A stretch of 64,000 bases of DNA from Hamadaea tsunoensis DSM 44101 (GCF_000428945.1 NZ_AUAX01000015.1:186001-250000); one strand, 5' to 3'; positions 26,246-36,319 are shown, counted from the stretch's first letter. Notes: generated by a model from the sequence alone, not told the origin. Made by a program: numbers and translations.

Positions 26246-29200
26246 GTGGTGGCAGTCAGGCTCAGGCACGCGTTCGCGGCACTGTCGGCGTTGATTCTCC
26301 TTCTCACCTTGACCCCCGACACGGCATGGGCGCGTACGCCGCCCCACAAATGGTCGCCGGGTCCGTTACCGGCCACTGCGTCGGTCGCCGGTCACGCCGC
26401 GACGCGCGCGACCTCGGGCGCTGTGCGTACGATCGCGAAGTCGTCGATCTCCGTGGCGCCGCTGGCCGCCGCGGCGACGCCGAACGGTTCCTACTCCGCG
26501 ACGTCCTTGAAGGACTCCGACACGTGGACGGCGGGCGGCAACGCGGGCTCGTTCACCTACACCGTGCCCGTACAGGTACCACCGGCGATCGGGGGCGCCC
26601 CACCGAGTGTGGCGCTGGAATACGACTCCGGCAGCGTGGACGGCGAGACCGTCAACGCCAACTCGCAGGCTTCGTGGATCGGCGACGGCTGGTCGTACTC
26701 CCCGGGATTCATCGAGCGTTCGTATCAGTCCTGTGCCGACGCCGGTAAGACCACGATCGATCTGTGCTGGAAGCTGGACAACGCGACCCTTTCCGGCGGT
26801 GCGCACAGCGGTCCGCTGGTGCACGCCGACGGCAACGGGCCGTGGAGGCTCGCCCACGACGACGGCACGAAGGTCGAGGAGCTGACGCTGGCGCACGGCT
26901 TCGCCGGCAACGGCTCCGACACCGGCACGTACTGGCTGCTGACCACGCCGGACGGGACCAGGTACTTCTACGGCGCCGGGCATCTGCCGCAGTCGGTCGG
27001 GGGTACCGGAGCGGACACGGCGACCAACTCCGCGTTCACCGAGCCCGTGTACGCCACCGCGTCCGGGCAGCCGTGCTACACCTCGGCGGGATCGTGGTGC
27101 CAGCAGGCGTACCGGTGGAATCTGGACTATGTCGTGGATCCGCACGGCAACACGACCGTCTACACCTACCAACAGGAGACCGGCTACTACGCGCGCGGCT
27201 ACGACGGCACCAACACCGGCACGATCACGCCGTATGTGCGGGCCGGCAACCTGACCGCGATCGCGTACGGCTGGCGAACCGCAGATGTGGCGTCGGGTAC
27301 CGCGAAGCCGGCCGCCGAGGTCGACTTCGGGATCGTCGAGCGGTGCATGGGCAACCCGGGCGGCTGCGGCTCCGGTGATCTGAACACCTCGAGCGCCGGG
27401 TACTGGCGCGACACCCCGTACTACTTGAACTGCCCGTCGTCGGGTACCTGCAAGCAGTACTCGCCGACGTTCTGGTCGACGCGGATGCTGGGGTCGATCA
27501 CGACCACCGTTTATCACGGCGGCCTGCCGCAGAAGGTCGACTCCTACGCCCTGACGCACTCGTGGCCCGAGCCCGGCGACGGCTACCAGGCCAGCCTGTG
27601 GCTGACCTCGGTGCAGCACACCGGGTACGCGCCGGACAACACCTCGCTGGCCGAGCCGCCGATCTCCTTCACCGGTACGCAGCTGGCCAATCGCGTCCCG
27701 GGGCGGACGGTCAACGGGCAGACGCTGCCACCGATGATCCACTGGCGAGTGCAGTCGATCACCGGCACGCTCGGCGCGGTGACGACGGTGCAGTACTCCG
27801 ATCCGGCGTGCTCGCAGTCGGCGCCCACGGTACTGCCGTCGGCGGCCGACGCCAACACGATGCTGTGCTACCCCGTCCACTGGATACCGCCAGGCGGCGC
27901 CACGATCACCGACTGGTTCACCAAGTACGTCGTCACCGACGTGACCGTCAGCGACGGCGTCGCGGCCACCGCATCGCCGGCACGTCACACGCACTACGCC
28001 TACGGCGGCGATCCGGCGTGGCACGACAACTTCAGCGAGTTCACCAAGACCGCCGACCGTACCTGGGACCAGTGGCGCGGCTACGCGAAGGTGACCGTGA
28101 CCGCCGGGACCGCACCCGACCCGGTCACGCAGACCCGCATCACGTACCTGCGGGGCATGGACGGTGACCTCACCGCCGCCGGAGGCAGGAAGACGGCCCC
28201 CGCCACCGACTCGCAGGGCGGCAGCTACCGCGACGACAACGCGCTGGCCGGGCAGGTCCTGGAGACCGAGACCCTCGACGCCGCCGACGGCACGGTCGTG
28301 TCCGACACGATCGACACCCCGTTCGTATCGGCGCCCGTCGCCTCCCACGCCCGCCCGTCGCCGCTGCCCGCGCAGGTCGCCGTGCAGACCGACACCGCCA
28401 AGACCGTCGCCCGCGATCTGCTGCCCGGCGGCGGCTGGCGTACGCACGAGGTCGACTACACCTATGATCCGGCGCACGGCAACCGCCGCGTCGCCACCGA
28501 CGACAAGGGTGACGGCTCGCCGTCCGCACCCGAGACCTGCGCGATCGTCAAGTACGCGTCGTCCACGGTGAACCCGATGCTGATGGCGTACCCGTCGCAG
28601 ACGACCACGGTCGCCGGCGGCTGCTCGACCACGCCCGGCGCCACCACCACGCTCGCCGACGCGATCACCCTCTACGACGCCGGCACCACCGCGGGGACGC
28701 TCGACAATCCCGGGTACGCCGGTGGCGTACCGGTCGGCGACGCGACGGGTCAGCAGGTGCTCGACACCTACACCGGCAGCGCGCCGAACTACGTGACGAC
28801 AGCTACGGCGACGTTCGACGCCTACGGGCGGACGGTCGGCACGGTCGATCCCAACGCCGATCCGGCGCATCCCGCAATCACGACGACGACCTACACGCCC
28901 GCCGCCGGCGCCCTGCCGTTGCAGACGAAGGTCGTCAACCCCAAGGGGTTCGTCACCGTCACGACCAGCGACCCGTTACGGGGCACGCCGACGGACATAC
29001 TCGACCCCAACGGCCGGGTCACCGACCTGACCTACGATCCGCTGGGCCGCCTGAACCAGGTATGGGCGCCCGGGCGGTCGAAGACCGACTTCCCGCTCAG
29101 CCCCAGCACCCGGTACGCCTACTCGATGGGCGGAACGGCCGCGCCCGCGTACACCGAGATGCAGACCCTGCTGGAAAACGGCCAGTACCTCACCACGTAC

Positions 29201-32200
29201 ACCATCCTGGACGGGTTCGGTCAGACGCGTCAGGTGCAGACGGACCCGGTCAACGACGGCGGCGGGCGGCTGATCACCGACAGCTACTTCGACTCGCACG
29301 GCTGGCCGGCGAAGACACATGCGACGTATTTCAACGACGCCAGCGCGCCGACCGGCACCCTGCAGGTGACCGACGACGACGGTGTACCGGGTTCGTCGAC
29401 GACGACGTACGACGGGCTCGGACGTCCGACCGCCGTCACGACGTACAGGTTCACGGCGCCGCAGTCGAGCACCGTGACGGCTTATCCGGGCGCCGGTCGC
29501 GTGGACGTGACGCCGCCGGCGGGCATCGCGCCGACGTCGACGTACACCGACGTGCGCGGGCACACGACCGCGGTGTGGCGCTACACCGGCGGCCGGATCA
29601 CCGGTACGCAGGCCGACGCCGACGTGCTGACCTACCACTACGATGCCGCGGGCCGTAAGACAGACATGGCCGACCCGAACGGCGACACGTGGACCTACCA
29701 GTACGACCTGCGGGGCCGCACCACCAAGACGCACGACCCGGACGCCGGCGACGCGTACACGGCCTACGACAACGATTCACGGATCACGTCCGTCAAGGAC
29801 GCCAAGAACGCGTACAACACGTTCACCTACGACATCCTGGGCCGCAAGCTGACGCAGTTCACCGGTTCACCGACGCCCGGCTCCGGTGTCCAGGTCGCTT
29901 CGTGGACGTACGACACGGGCATCCCCAACGCCAAGGGGCAGCTGGTCTCCTCGACGGCCTACCACGGCGCCTTCACCTATGTCGAGGCGGTCACGGGATT
30001 CACCGCGACGCTCGCCGGCGGCCCTTACACACCGACGGGCTCGAAGATCATCATCCCGGCCGGTGACGGCAACAACGGCGTCGACGGCACCTACGCCCGC
30101 TCGCAGACATTCACCCCCAACGTCGGACTACCCTACGCGACAACGGTTCCAGCAGCGGGCGGCTTGCCGTCGGTGGCCATTCAGACGGCGTACACGGCCC
30201 GCGACCAGATCGCCTCGGTCGGGACCAGCGCGTCGGCGGTCAGCGACGTCGTGTACGACTCGTGGGGCCGAGTCCGGCGCACAACCCTGGGCACGCAACC
30301 CAACCAGGCCTCGGCCACCTATTCCTACGACCCGGGCAGCGGGCGCCTGCTGACCGAGACGCTCGCCGAGGAGTCCACCTCCACCGCGCTCGACACGATC
30401 AACACCTACTACAACCCGGCCGGGCAGATCACGGCCGTCGGCGACCTGCGTGACACCGGCGCCACCGATCTGCAGTGCTATGCGTACGACTACGCCGGTC
30501 GGCTGCGTACCGCGTGGACGGACACCGGCTCGGTGACCGTCTCCACCGGACCGGACTTCCCGAACACCGGCACCTGTACGCATGCCGAACCCACCGCGGC
30601 CACCGCCGGTACGCAGATCGGCGGTCCCGCACCGTACTGGAACACCTACCACTACAAGGCCAACGGCGACCGCGACATCGACCGCACCCACGACGTGACC
30701 GGCGCGACGGCCAAGGACGTCGAGCACACCTATCAGTACCCGCCATCGTCGAACCTGCTCGGCAGCGTCAGCACGACGGGACCGTCCGGTGCCGCCTCGA
30801 CGACCTCGTACGCGTACAACGCCGACGGAACGACGAGACAACGCGGGACGCAGAGCTTCACCTACGACTCCGCCAACCACGTCACCTCAGTGACGACCGG
30901 CAGTGCCGTCAGCAGCTACGTGTACGACGCCGACGGCACACTGCTCGTGCAGCACGATCCGGGCGAGACGATCCTGTACCTCGGCGGTCAGGAGGTCCAC
31001 GTCAACACGGCCACCCAGGCGGTGACCGGGCTGCGGTACATCACAGGACCGGCCGGTGCGCAGTCGATCGAGTCCAGCAATGGCGCGGTCTCGTTCACGC
31101 TCGGCGACCCGCACCACACGATGACCCTGACGGTCGACGGGCGTACACAGGCCGTCACCCGGCGGGCGTTCGACCCCTACGGCAACGCGCGAGGAACAAC
31201 CCGTCCCGCGTACGCCGACGGCACGTGGCCCGACGAGCACGGCTTCCTCGGCAAGCCCGCCGACACCACCAGCGGCCTGACGCTCATCGGCCCGCGCCAG
31301 TACGACCCGGCGATGGGGCGGTTCCTGCAACCGGACCCGGTCCTGGAGACGGGCGACCTCGACCAGATCGGCGGCTACACCTACTCGTCGGACGATCCGG
31401 TCGGGACCAGCGATCCGACCGGCCTGCGTACCGACGACTGCGACGGCGGCTGCGGATCGGCGATCGCCACCAGCCATCGCCGTGGCCCGTTCCGGCCGCT
31501 GAGCGGCGGGTGGAGCAAGGAGTACGGCCAATACGTCACCGACAAGTACGGCTGGGCCCACCTCATGGCCGACGAGGCCATGGGTGACCAGGGTGAGAAG
31601 GAGATGTTGGCGTACGCCAACAAGTTCCTGGAGGAAGAGGGCGGCTACTGCTACTTCGGCTTCGACGACTGCACCGGCATTCAGTACGTGGCGCAGGACG
31701 AGAAGAACAACAAGTACCTCAACGGCTGGGACGACCACACGGCGGTAGACGTGAAGGGCATCACCGCGGACTTCATCCGCATCGTCTGGATGAACGGTGT
31801 GATGGTCAGCGTCAGCACGGCCGAGGTATACAGGCCCGAGGCCAGCGGCAACAAAGACACCGCCAAGTCGAACATCAAGAAGAAGATCAACAATCAGGCT
31901 GACTCCCTGTTGGTCTGGGTCACCGACGACAACAACTATCAGAAGGTCAAATCGCAGGCCGCGCGAGATGGCGTACGACTGATCATGCTCCAACCCGACG
32001 GCAGCGCCACCCTCGACACCGGCGCGAACCGCGAACGGGGCGAGATACGCGTCCTGCAGGCGATGGCCGAAGCGGAGGAGATCCTGAGCAACGCTCCCAA
32101 GCAGCTACCTCCCGCGCCCAGCCCGACTCCGTTGCCGGGCCCGGCGCACAGCGTCTGCGGTGGCGGCGGGGCCGTCGCGGCCGGGCCCTGCCCCAAGTTC

Positions 32201-32221
32201 GAAGACCTGATCATCCTCTGA
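26246..32221 (+). CDS. RHS/YD-repeat giant 2 with nuclease-like C-terminal tip
   Basis: The product is 1991 aa. The GTG at 26246 (or the next codon, also GTG) follows GATGAGG. A signal peptide (AALSALILLLTLTPDTAWA) leads into a SpvB-like domain (PPSVALEYDSGSVDGE) and YD repeats. The RHS core ends GPRQYDPAMGRFLQPDPV and SDPTGL. The last ~265 residues form the tip. After a Cys-containing linker comes a mixed alpha/beta domain with GWDDHTAVDVKG, TADFIRIVW, STAEVYRP, then SNIKKKINNQADSLLVWV. This order (buried Asp, E-x-Y-x-P, Lys-rich helix, QAD plus hydrophobic strand) resembles CdiA_C-type tRNase toxins, an inference from pattern only. A Pro-rich tail with two Cys follows. The tip sequence is unrelated to that of giant 1. 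Confidence 0.9.
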   Translation: MVAVRLRHAFAALSALILLLTLTPDTAWARTPPHKWSPGPLPATASVAGHAATRATSGAVRTIAKSSISVAPLAAAATPNGSYSATSLKDSDTWTAGGNAGSFTYTVPVQVPPAIGGAPPSVALEYDSGSVDGETVNANSQASWIGDGWSYSPGFIERSYQSCADAGKTTIDLCWKLDNATLSGGAHSGPLVHADGNGPWRLAHDDGTKVEELTLAHGFAGNGSDTGTYWLLTTPDGTRYFYGAGHLPQSVGGTGADTATNSAFTEPVYATASGQPCYTSAGSWCQQAYRWNLDYVVDPHGNTTVYTYQQETGYYARGYDGTNTGTITPYVRAGNLTAIAYGWRTADVASGTAKPAAEVDFGIVERCMGNPGGCGSGDLNTSSAGYWRDTPYYLNCPSSGTCKQYSPTFWSTRMLGSITTTVYHGGLPQKVDSYALTHSWPEPGDGYQASLWLTSVQHTGYAPDNTSLAEPPISFTGTQLANRVPGRTVNGQTLPPMIHWRVQSITGTLGAVTTVQYSDPACSQSAPTVLPSAADANTMLCYPVHWIPPGGATITDWFTKYVVTDVTVSDGVAATASPARHTHYAYGGDPAWHDNFSEFTKTADRTWDQWRGYAKVTVTAGTAPDPVTQTRITYLRGMDGDLTAAGGRKTAPATDSQGGSYRDDNALAGQVLETETLDAADGTVVSDTIDTPFVSAPVASHARPSPLPAQVAVQTDTAKTVARDLLPGGGWRTHEVDYTYDPAHGNRRVATDDKGDGSPSAPETCAIVKYASSTVNPMLMAYPSQTTTVAGGCSTTPGATTTLADAITLYDAGTTAGTLDNPGYAGGVPVGDATGQQVLDTYTGSAPNYVTTATATFDAYGRTVGTVDPNADPAHPAITTTTYTPAAGALPLQTKVVNPKGFVTVTTSDPLRGTPTDILDPNGRVTDLTYDPLGRLNQVWAPGRSKTDFPLSPSTRYAYSMGGTAAPAYTEMQTLLENGQYLTTYTILDGFGQTRQVQTDPVNDGGGRLITDSYFDSHGWPAKTHATYFNDASAPTGTLQVTDDDGVPGSSTTTYDGLGRPTAVTTYRFTAPQSSTVTAYPGAGRVDVTPPAGIAPTSTYTDVRGHTTAVWRYTGGRITGTQADADVLTYHYDAAGRKTDMADPNGDTWTYQYDLRGRTTKTHDPDAGDAYTAYDNDSRITSVKDAKNAYNTFTYDILGRKLTQFTGSPTPGSGVQVASWTYDTGIPNAKGQLVSSTAYHGAFTYVEAVTGFTATLAGGPYTPTGSKIIIPAGDGNNGVDGTYARSQTFTPNVGLPYATTVPAAGGLPSVAIQTAYTARDQIASVGTSASAVSDVVYDSWGRVRRTTLGTQPNQASATYSYDPGSGRLLTETLAEESTSTALDTINTYYNPAGQITAVGDLRDTGATDLQCYAYDYAGRLRTAWTDTGSVTVSTGPDFPNTGTCTHAEPTAATAGTQIGGPAPYWNTYHYKANGDRDIDRTHDVTGATAKDVEHTYQYPPSSNLLGSVSTTGPSGAASTTSYAYNADGTTRQRGTQSFTYDSANHVTSVTTGSAVSSYVYDADGTLLVQHDPGETILYLGGQEVHVNTATQAVTGLRYITGPAGAQSIESSNGAVSFTLGDPHHTMTLTVDGRTQAVTRRAFDPYGNARGTTRPAYADGTWPDEHGFLGKPADTTSGLTLIGPRQYDPAMGRFLQPDPVLETGDLDQIGGYTYSSDDPVGTSDPTGLRTDDCDGGCGSAIATSHRRGPFRPLSGGWSKEYGQYVTDKYGWAHLMADEAMGDQGEKEMLAYANKFLEEEGGYCYFGFDDCTGIQYVAQDEKNNKYLNGWDDHTAVDVKGITADFIRIVWMNGVMVSVSTAEVYRPEASGNKDTAKSNIKKKINNQADSLLVWVTDDNNYQKVKSQAARDGVRLIMLQPDGSATLDTGANRERGEIRVLQAMAEAEEILSNAPKQLPPAPSPTPLPGPAHSVCGGGGAVAAGPCPKFEDLIIL

Positions 32222-32238
32222 CGAGCCGCCGGCACGAC

Positions 32239-32266
32239 GGGAGGCGGGCCACCTGGCCCGCCTCCC
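32239..32266. terminator. Bidirectional terminator between RHS giant 2 and the eCIS operon
   Basis: A perfect 13-bp inverted repeat (32239-32251 with 32254-32266) lies 18 bp after the RHS stop and 70 bp from the convergent end of the eCIS operon. Confidence 0.8.
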
Positions 32267-32336
32267 CTGCTTCAGCTCTGTGCCAGGTACGACCAGCCGT
32301 CCCCGAGCTCAAGAAGCACGGGCGATCGGGGTCCTC

Positions 32337-33398
32337 TCACGGTTGAGCGTAGAGCCGTATCTCGCGCATGGTCACGTCGTCGGCGGCATCGCCGCCCTGC
32401 GTGGCCGGGTAGACCGACTTGATCTCGATCTCGACCTGCTTCGCCGGGTCGGCGGCGTCCACCCGGACTTCCTGCGGGTCCGGTGAGTCTTCCAGCTCGT
32501 GGTCCACGCAGTCGCCGGCGTCCACAAGAACGCAGATGTCCTTGGGCCGCGGCCTCGCGTCGAATTCGTTGTCCGGGCCGCCGGACACCACCATCATCCG
32601 CACGATCCGCGCGCCGTCAGGTGACTTCAGGTTGAGGGTCAGCAGCGGGAACGGGTCCGGGTTGGACTCGGTCGGGTTGGCCGCCCAGTAGCTCTGCTCA
32701 TCACCGTCGATGAGGAATCGGGCCTCGGCGTCGGGCTGAGAGGTGGACGCCCGTGCGGCGATGTCCTCACGTGGCACCTCCGTGCCCTTCAGCGTCGGCG
32801 ACGGACTCGGGCTGGCCGACGGCGACGCATCGGCAGCCACTGTGCCCTTGTCGGTGAACACGCGTCCGAGCAGCCCGCCCGCGGCCAGGAGCACGATCGC
32901 ACCGAGCACAGCCCCCAGGATCCACGGCCAGCGCCGGGGGCCGCGGGGCGCGCTCTGCGCGTACTGGGGTCCGGCTGGTGGCGGTGGAGGCGTGGCACCG
33001 CCACCGGTCAGCGGGCGGCCGCAGTGCCGGCAGAATGCCCGGGTCGGATCGTTGCCCCAGCTGCAGGCGGCGCACACCGTTTCTCCTGGCCGCACCGGCG
33101 GGACGCCCGTCTCAGCCTGCACCGGCGCGACCGGCGGCAGCCGGCTGGCCGACGGCGGCTGCGGCTGGTACTGGCTGGACCGTGGTGGCGCGGGCGGGGG
33201 CGGGGCGGCCTTGAGCCGTTCGAGTGTGTCGTCGGCCGACCGCTCCCGTGAGGGCTGTGCCGACGCGGGCGGCGCCTGCTCCGAGCTCTCCGGTTGCACC
33301 GCCGCTCCCTCGAACGCCAGGTAGGCCCCACAGCCGGGGTTGGTGCACCACTGGTCGGCGTCAGTGTTGTGGTGGCCGCACTTGCTACAAATGATCAT
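32337..33398 (-). CDS. Zinc-ribbon, single-pass membrane protein of the eCIS operon
   Basis: The product is 353 aa. The ATG at 33398 overlaps the upstream stop (ATGA). Two zinc-binding segments lie in the N-terminal cytoplasmic part: CSKCGHHNTDADQWCTNPGC near the start and CAACSWGNDPTRAFCRHCG near residues 108-126. Between and after them are Pro/Ala-rich linkers. One transmembrane helix (WILGAVLGAIVLLAAGGLLG) leads to an outer domain of about 165 residues with a discoidin/galactose-binding-like look (DGDEQSYWAANPTESN, LLTLNLKSPDGARIVRMMVVSG). It is the last gene of the injection operon. Streptomyces systems have a membrane partner (CisA) that links the particle to the membrane and firing; this is one of two candidates here. 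Confidence 0.8.
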   Translation of the reverse strand: MIICSKCGHHNTDADQWCTNPGCGAYLAFEGAAVQPESSEQAPPASAQPSRERSADDTLERLKAAPPPPAPPRSSQYQPQPPSASRLPPVAPVQAETGVPPVRPGETVCAACSWGNDPTRAFCRHCGRPLTGGGATPPPPPAGPQYAQSAPRGPRRWPWILGAVLGAIVLLAAGGLLGRVFTDKGTVAADASPSASPSPSPTLKGTEVPREDIAARASTSQPDAEARFLIDGDEQSYWAANPTESNPDPFPLLTLNLKSPDGARIVRMMVVSGGPDNEFDARPRPKDICVLVDAGDCVDHELEDSPDPQEVRVDAADPAKQVEIEIKSVYPATQGGDAADDVTMREIRLYAQP

Positions 33399-33952
33399 CG
33401 CTGTACCACCGTCGTCGTGTGCGGCAGATGGGCGGGCTTCGCGGCCGCGATCACGGCCTCCACCTCGGACATGTCCACGGTCGCCGGGTCCGGGACCCGG
33501 ATGCGCACGGCCAGCCGGGGCGTCTGCCGGCCGGGCGGGGCCGCCGCCGGGTCCTGCGACCAGGCCACGCCGCCGGAGTCGGCTACGTCCACTTCCTCGA
33601 CGGGTACGCCGGCGGCCAGCGCCACCTCGGCGGCGATCGCGGCGGCGGTGCCGACCCGACGCAGGTGGCCGCCGCCGGCGGCGACGGCGGAACGCAACTG
33701 GCCGTCGGGGAGGTCCGACCGCGACGCCGGAGCCTCGATCGCGATCCACGAACCGAGCCAGGCGACGAAGTCGCGTGGAGCCAGCAGCGGATCGAGATAG
33801 CCGGGCAGGTTGTCCAGCACGCTCAACACCGGAGCGAGCACCTCGTCGCAGGCCCCGGTGATGGCCTGGGTCAGCTCGTCGTCGGCGTACATCGCCGGCA
33901 GCTGGACGCCCAGCGGGTACGGGCTGGGCAGGCCTGTGACAGTGCCACGCAT
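33395..33952 (-). CDS. eCIS baseplate protein, phage tail gpI / Afp12-like
   Basis: The product is 185 aa, starting at 33952, 4 bp after the gpJ gene stop. The sequence MYADDELTQAITGACDEVLAPVLSVLDNLPGYLDPLLAPRDFVAWLG is the usual opening of P2 gpI-type tail proteins, which in contractile injection systems sit at the baseplate next to the gpJ-like wedge. The C-terminus (LAVRIRVPDPATVDMSEVEAVI) also fits. It overlaps the next gene by ATGA, so the order gpJ, gpI, membrane protein is one translational unit. Confidence 0.82.
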   Translation of the reverse strand: MRGTVTGLPSPYPLGVQLPAMYADDELTQAITGACDEVLAPVLSVLDNLPGYLDPLLAPRDFVAWLGSWIAIEAPASRSDLPDGQLRSAVAAGGGHLRRVGTAAAIAAEVALAAGVPVEEVDVADSGGVAWSQDPAAAPPGRQTPRLAVRIRVPDPATVDMSEVEAVIAAAKPAHLPHTTTVVQR

Positions 33953-33956
33953 CCCG

Positions 33957-35912
33957 CTACACCTCCACCTTCAGCACGTGCTGGTAGCCGAAGACCAGGG
34001 CGTTCGGCGCGACATCGATCCGGCGGGTCGGCTCGCCCCGCCGGCCGGTGACCGCGTCGGCGGGGAACAGCTTGACGTCGTCCACCAGCTCGATCCCCTT
34101 GACCTGCTGCAGCACCGCGAAGATCTCCCCGACGTGCACCGAGCGGCCGTACGGCCAGCCGGTGCCGTCCGGCCCGCCGGCGAGCGGATGCAGGTAGCGG
34201 TGCAGCGCCGCCAGCGCGGCCTTCTCGACCGGGCCGGCCCGGCGACGATCATGCGCCCGCGCGGTGGCCACCACCGTGACCGCCTGGTAGACCGGCGGCA
34301 CCACCAGCAGCCGGGTCCCGACGATCCGGCGCGGCTCCAGATAGGACGCGATCGAGGACAGCAGCTCGGGAGACGGGACCAGATCGGCAAACGAGACCGG
34401 GGTGTCGGTAGGCACCCGGGGCACCACCAGCAGGCGCAGCGCCGGATCGTCCACCGTCACCGGCAGGCAGGTCACCCGGCCCACCTCCGGCGCGGCCTGC
34501 CGGGCCAGCTGCTCGCAGTCGGTGGCGGTGACCGCCCGGTCCCGGGCCCGCAACGCCAGCGGTGCGCGGGCGCGCATCTCGGCGATGGTCTCGCCGTCCA
34601 CGCCACCCGACGCCGGCTGCCGGTTGTCCACCTCGCCGCGCAGGTACGGCACCGACGACTTCAGCACGGTGACCAGGTGCGCGGCCACGTTGCCGGCCGC
34701 CCCGCCCCCGACGCGGTAGCCGCGTACCCGCAGCCGGGCCCCGTTGGGCGGGACCGCGCCGAACTGGCGCATCGTGCCATCGGGCTGGCGGACCGCCGGA
34801 CCGAACTCGACCTCGCCGGTCAGGTGGTCCAGCCGGAAGACCTGATCGCCGGGCTCGGACGCGGCGAAGTTGTCGATCAGCCGCCACTCCTGCCACGGGT
34901 CGTCGGCGTCCACCGGCCCGGCGGGCGAGACCTCCAGCACCGGCTCGGGCTGGTCGGGTACCACCGGCCGGTGCGCCAGCGCGAACCGTTGCCCGGCCAC
35001 GCCCGACGAGACGCCCAGTTCCTCCATCTCGACGACGGCGGCGTGCACCGCGGTGGCCGTACCGCCGATGGTGTGCGCGGTGATCGACACGATCCGCGGC
35101 GAGTCGCTGTACGGCTCCTGGCCCTCGGCGGCCGGGGTGATCCGGCAGCGCAGCCAGCCGGCCAGCGAGCCGGCCAGCAGGGTGCGTACATGGCCGGCCG
35201 GCACGTGCAGCAGCACGTCGCCGGCGATGTTGAGCCCGCCGGTGTCGTCGCGCTCCAGCTCGCAGGGCAGCCAGCCGTCCTCGGTCCACGCCTCCCAGCT
35301 CAGCGGGGGCCAGCGCGGATCGACGCCGTGGCCCTGGATCTCGCAGTCGATCCGCAGGGCCACCAGGCAGCGCGGCGTCGCCACGGACAGCCCGATCAGC
35401 AGGTACTCGTCGGGGGCCGGCGGGCTGGAGAAGCACAGGAACGGCTGGGCGCGTTCGAGCTCGGTGGTGCGGTCGATGGTCTGCCCGGCGGCATCCACGG
35501 TGCCGAGCGCCGACAGCTCGCACGGCACGATGTCGATGGGCTCGACGGTGGTGAAGACGACCGGGTCGGAGTCGTGGATGCGACGAGTGGCGGCCTGGGT
35601 GCCGGCGGCCACCGTGACGGTCGCCGGGCGGGGCGCGGTCAGCCGGAAGGTGATGTCGACCCGGGCGGCCGTCGGCGGGAAGGGCGCGATCCCCACCAGC
35701 TCCAGGAACTTCAGGTAGAGCCGGTCCGGCACCCGGTTGAGCCGGTAGAGCACGATGTCGGTCATCCAGGCGAACAGTTCCAGCAGCGTGACGCCCGGAT
35801 CGCTGACATTGTGGTCGGTCCACGTCGGGCAGCGCTGCTGCACCAGCCGTTTCGCGTCGTCGACCAGGTCCTGGAAGCTGCGGTCGTCCAGCCGGGGTAT
35901 GGGCAGCGGCAT
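33957..35912 (-). CDS. eCIS baseplate wedge protein, gpJ / Afp11-like
   Basis: The product is 651 aa. The ATG at 35912 follows GGGGAG. The N-terminus (RLDDRSFQDLVDDAKRLVQQRCPTWTDHNVSDPGVTLLELFAWMTD) is diagnostic of the putative baseplate assembly family of contractile tails. The GDQVFRLDHLTGEVEFG and LRVRGYRVGGGAAGNV motifs in the middle are also typical. In the particle it forms the baseplate wedge with gp25 and holds the sheath. It lies 2 bp downstream of the gp25 gene, consistent with stoichiometric co-expression. Confidence 0.92.
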   Translation of the reverse strand: MPLPIPRLDDRSFQDLVDDAKRLVQQRCPTWTDHNVSDPGVTLLELFAWMTDIVLYRLNRVPDRLYLKFLELVGIAPFPPTAARVDITFRLTAPRPATVTVAAGTQAATRRIHDSDPVVFTTVEPIDIVPCELSALGTVDAAGQTIDRTTELERAQPFLCFSSPPAPDEYLLIGLSVATPRCLVALRIDCEIQGHGVDPRWPPLSWEAWTEDGWLPCELERDDTGGLNIAGDVLLHVPAGHVRTLLAGSLAGWLRCRITPAAEGQEPYSDSPRIVSITAHTIGGTATAVHAAVVEMEELGVSSGVAGQRFALAHRPVVPDQPEPVLEVSPAGPVDADDPWQEWRLIDNFAASEPGDQVFRLDHLTGEVEFGPAVRQPDGTMRQFGAVPPNGARLRVRGYRVGGGAAGNVAAHLVTVLKSSVPYLRGEVDNRQPASGGVDGETIAEMRARAPLALRARDRAVTATDCEQLARQAAPEVGRVTCLPVTVDDPALRLLVVPRVPTDTPVSFADLVPSPELLSSIASYLEPRRIVGTRLLVVPPVYQAVTVVATARAHDRRRAGPVEKAALAALHRYLHPLAGGPDGTGWPYGRSVHVGEIFAVLQQVKGIELVDDVKLFPADAVTGRRGEPTRRIDVAPNALVFGYQHVLKVEV

Positions 35913-35914
35913 GG

Positions 35915-36319
35915 TCAGCTCCCCTCGCCCGGGATGGTGTAGAAGGGGAAGACCAGGTTGCGCGGGTCGCTGCGGCCGTGCGCGGTGTAGCTGATGTCGA
36001 TCAGGACGGTGCCGGGGTCGTCCGGATCATTGAGCACGGAGACGTCGTGCACGTCGATGCGCGGTTCCCAGCGGGTGAGCGACGAGCGGACCGCGGCCGC
36101 CAGCCCGCCTGCCGTCGTCGCGTCGACGCTGTCGAACACCTGGTCGTGGATGCCGCAGCCGAATTCCGGGCGCATGGGACGCTCGCCGTAGGCGGTGCCG
36201 AGGATCAGCCGGATCGACTGCTCGAGCTTGCGGTCGCCGCCGGCGAGCAGCACCTGGCCGGCCTGGTCGACGGCGAGCGGGTAGTGCCAGCCACGTCCGA
36301 TGAAGTCCTGGCTCATCAT
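35915..36319 (-). CDS. eCIS baseplate protein, GPW/gp25 family
   Basis: The product is 134 aa. The ATG at 36319 overlaps the PAAR gene stop (ATGA); the next codon is also ATG. The motifs GRGWHYPLAVDQAGQVLLAGGDRKLEQSIRLILGTAYGERPMRPEFGCGIHD are the classic gp25 signature, including the EFGCG loop. gp25-family proteins nucleate sheath assembly on the baseplate. Length matches the family. Confidence 0.93.
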   Translation of the reverse strand: MMSQDFIGRGWHYPLAVDQAGQVLLAGGDRKLEQSIRLILGTAYGERPMRPEFGCGIHDQVFDSVDATTAGGLAAAVRSSLTRWEPRIDVHDVSVLNDPDDPGTVLIDISYTAHGRSDPRNLVFPFYTIPGEGS

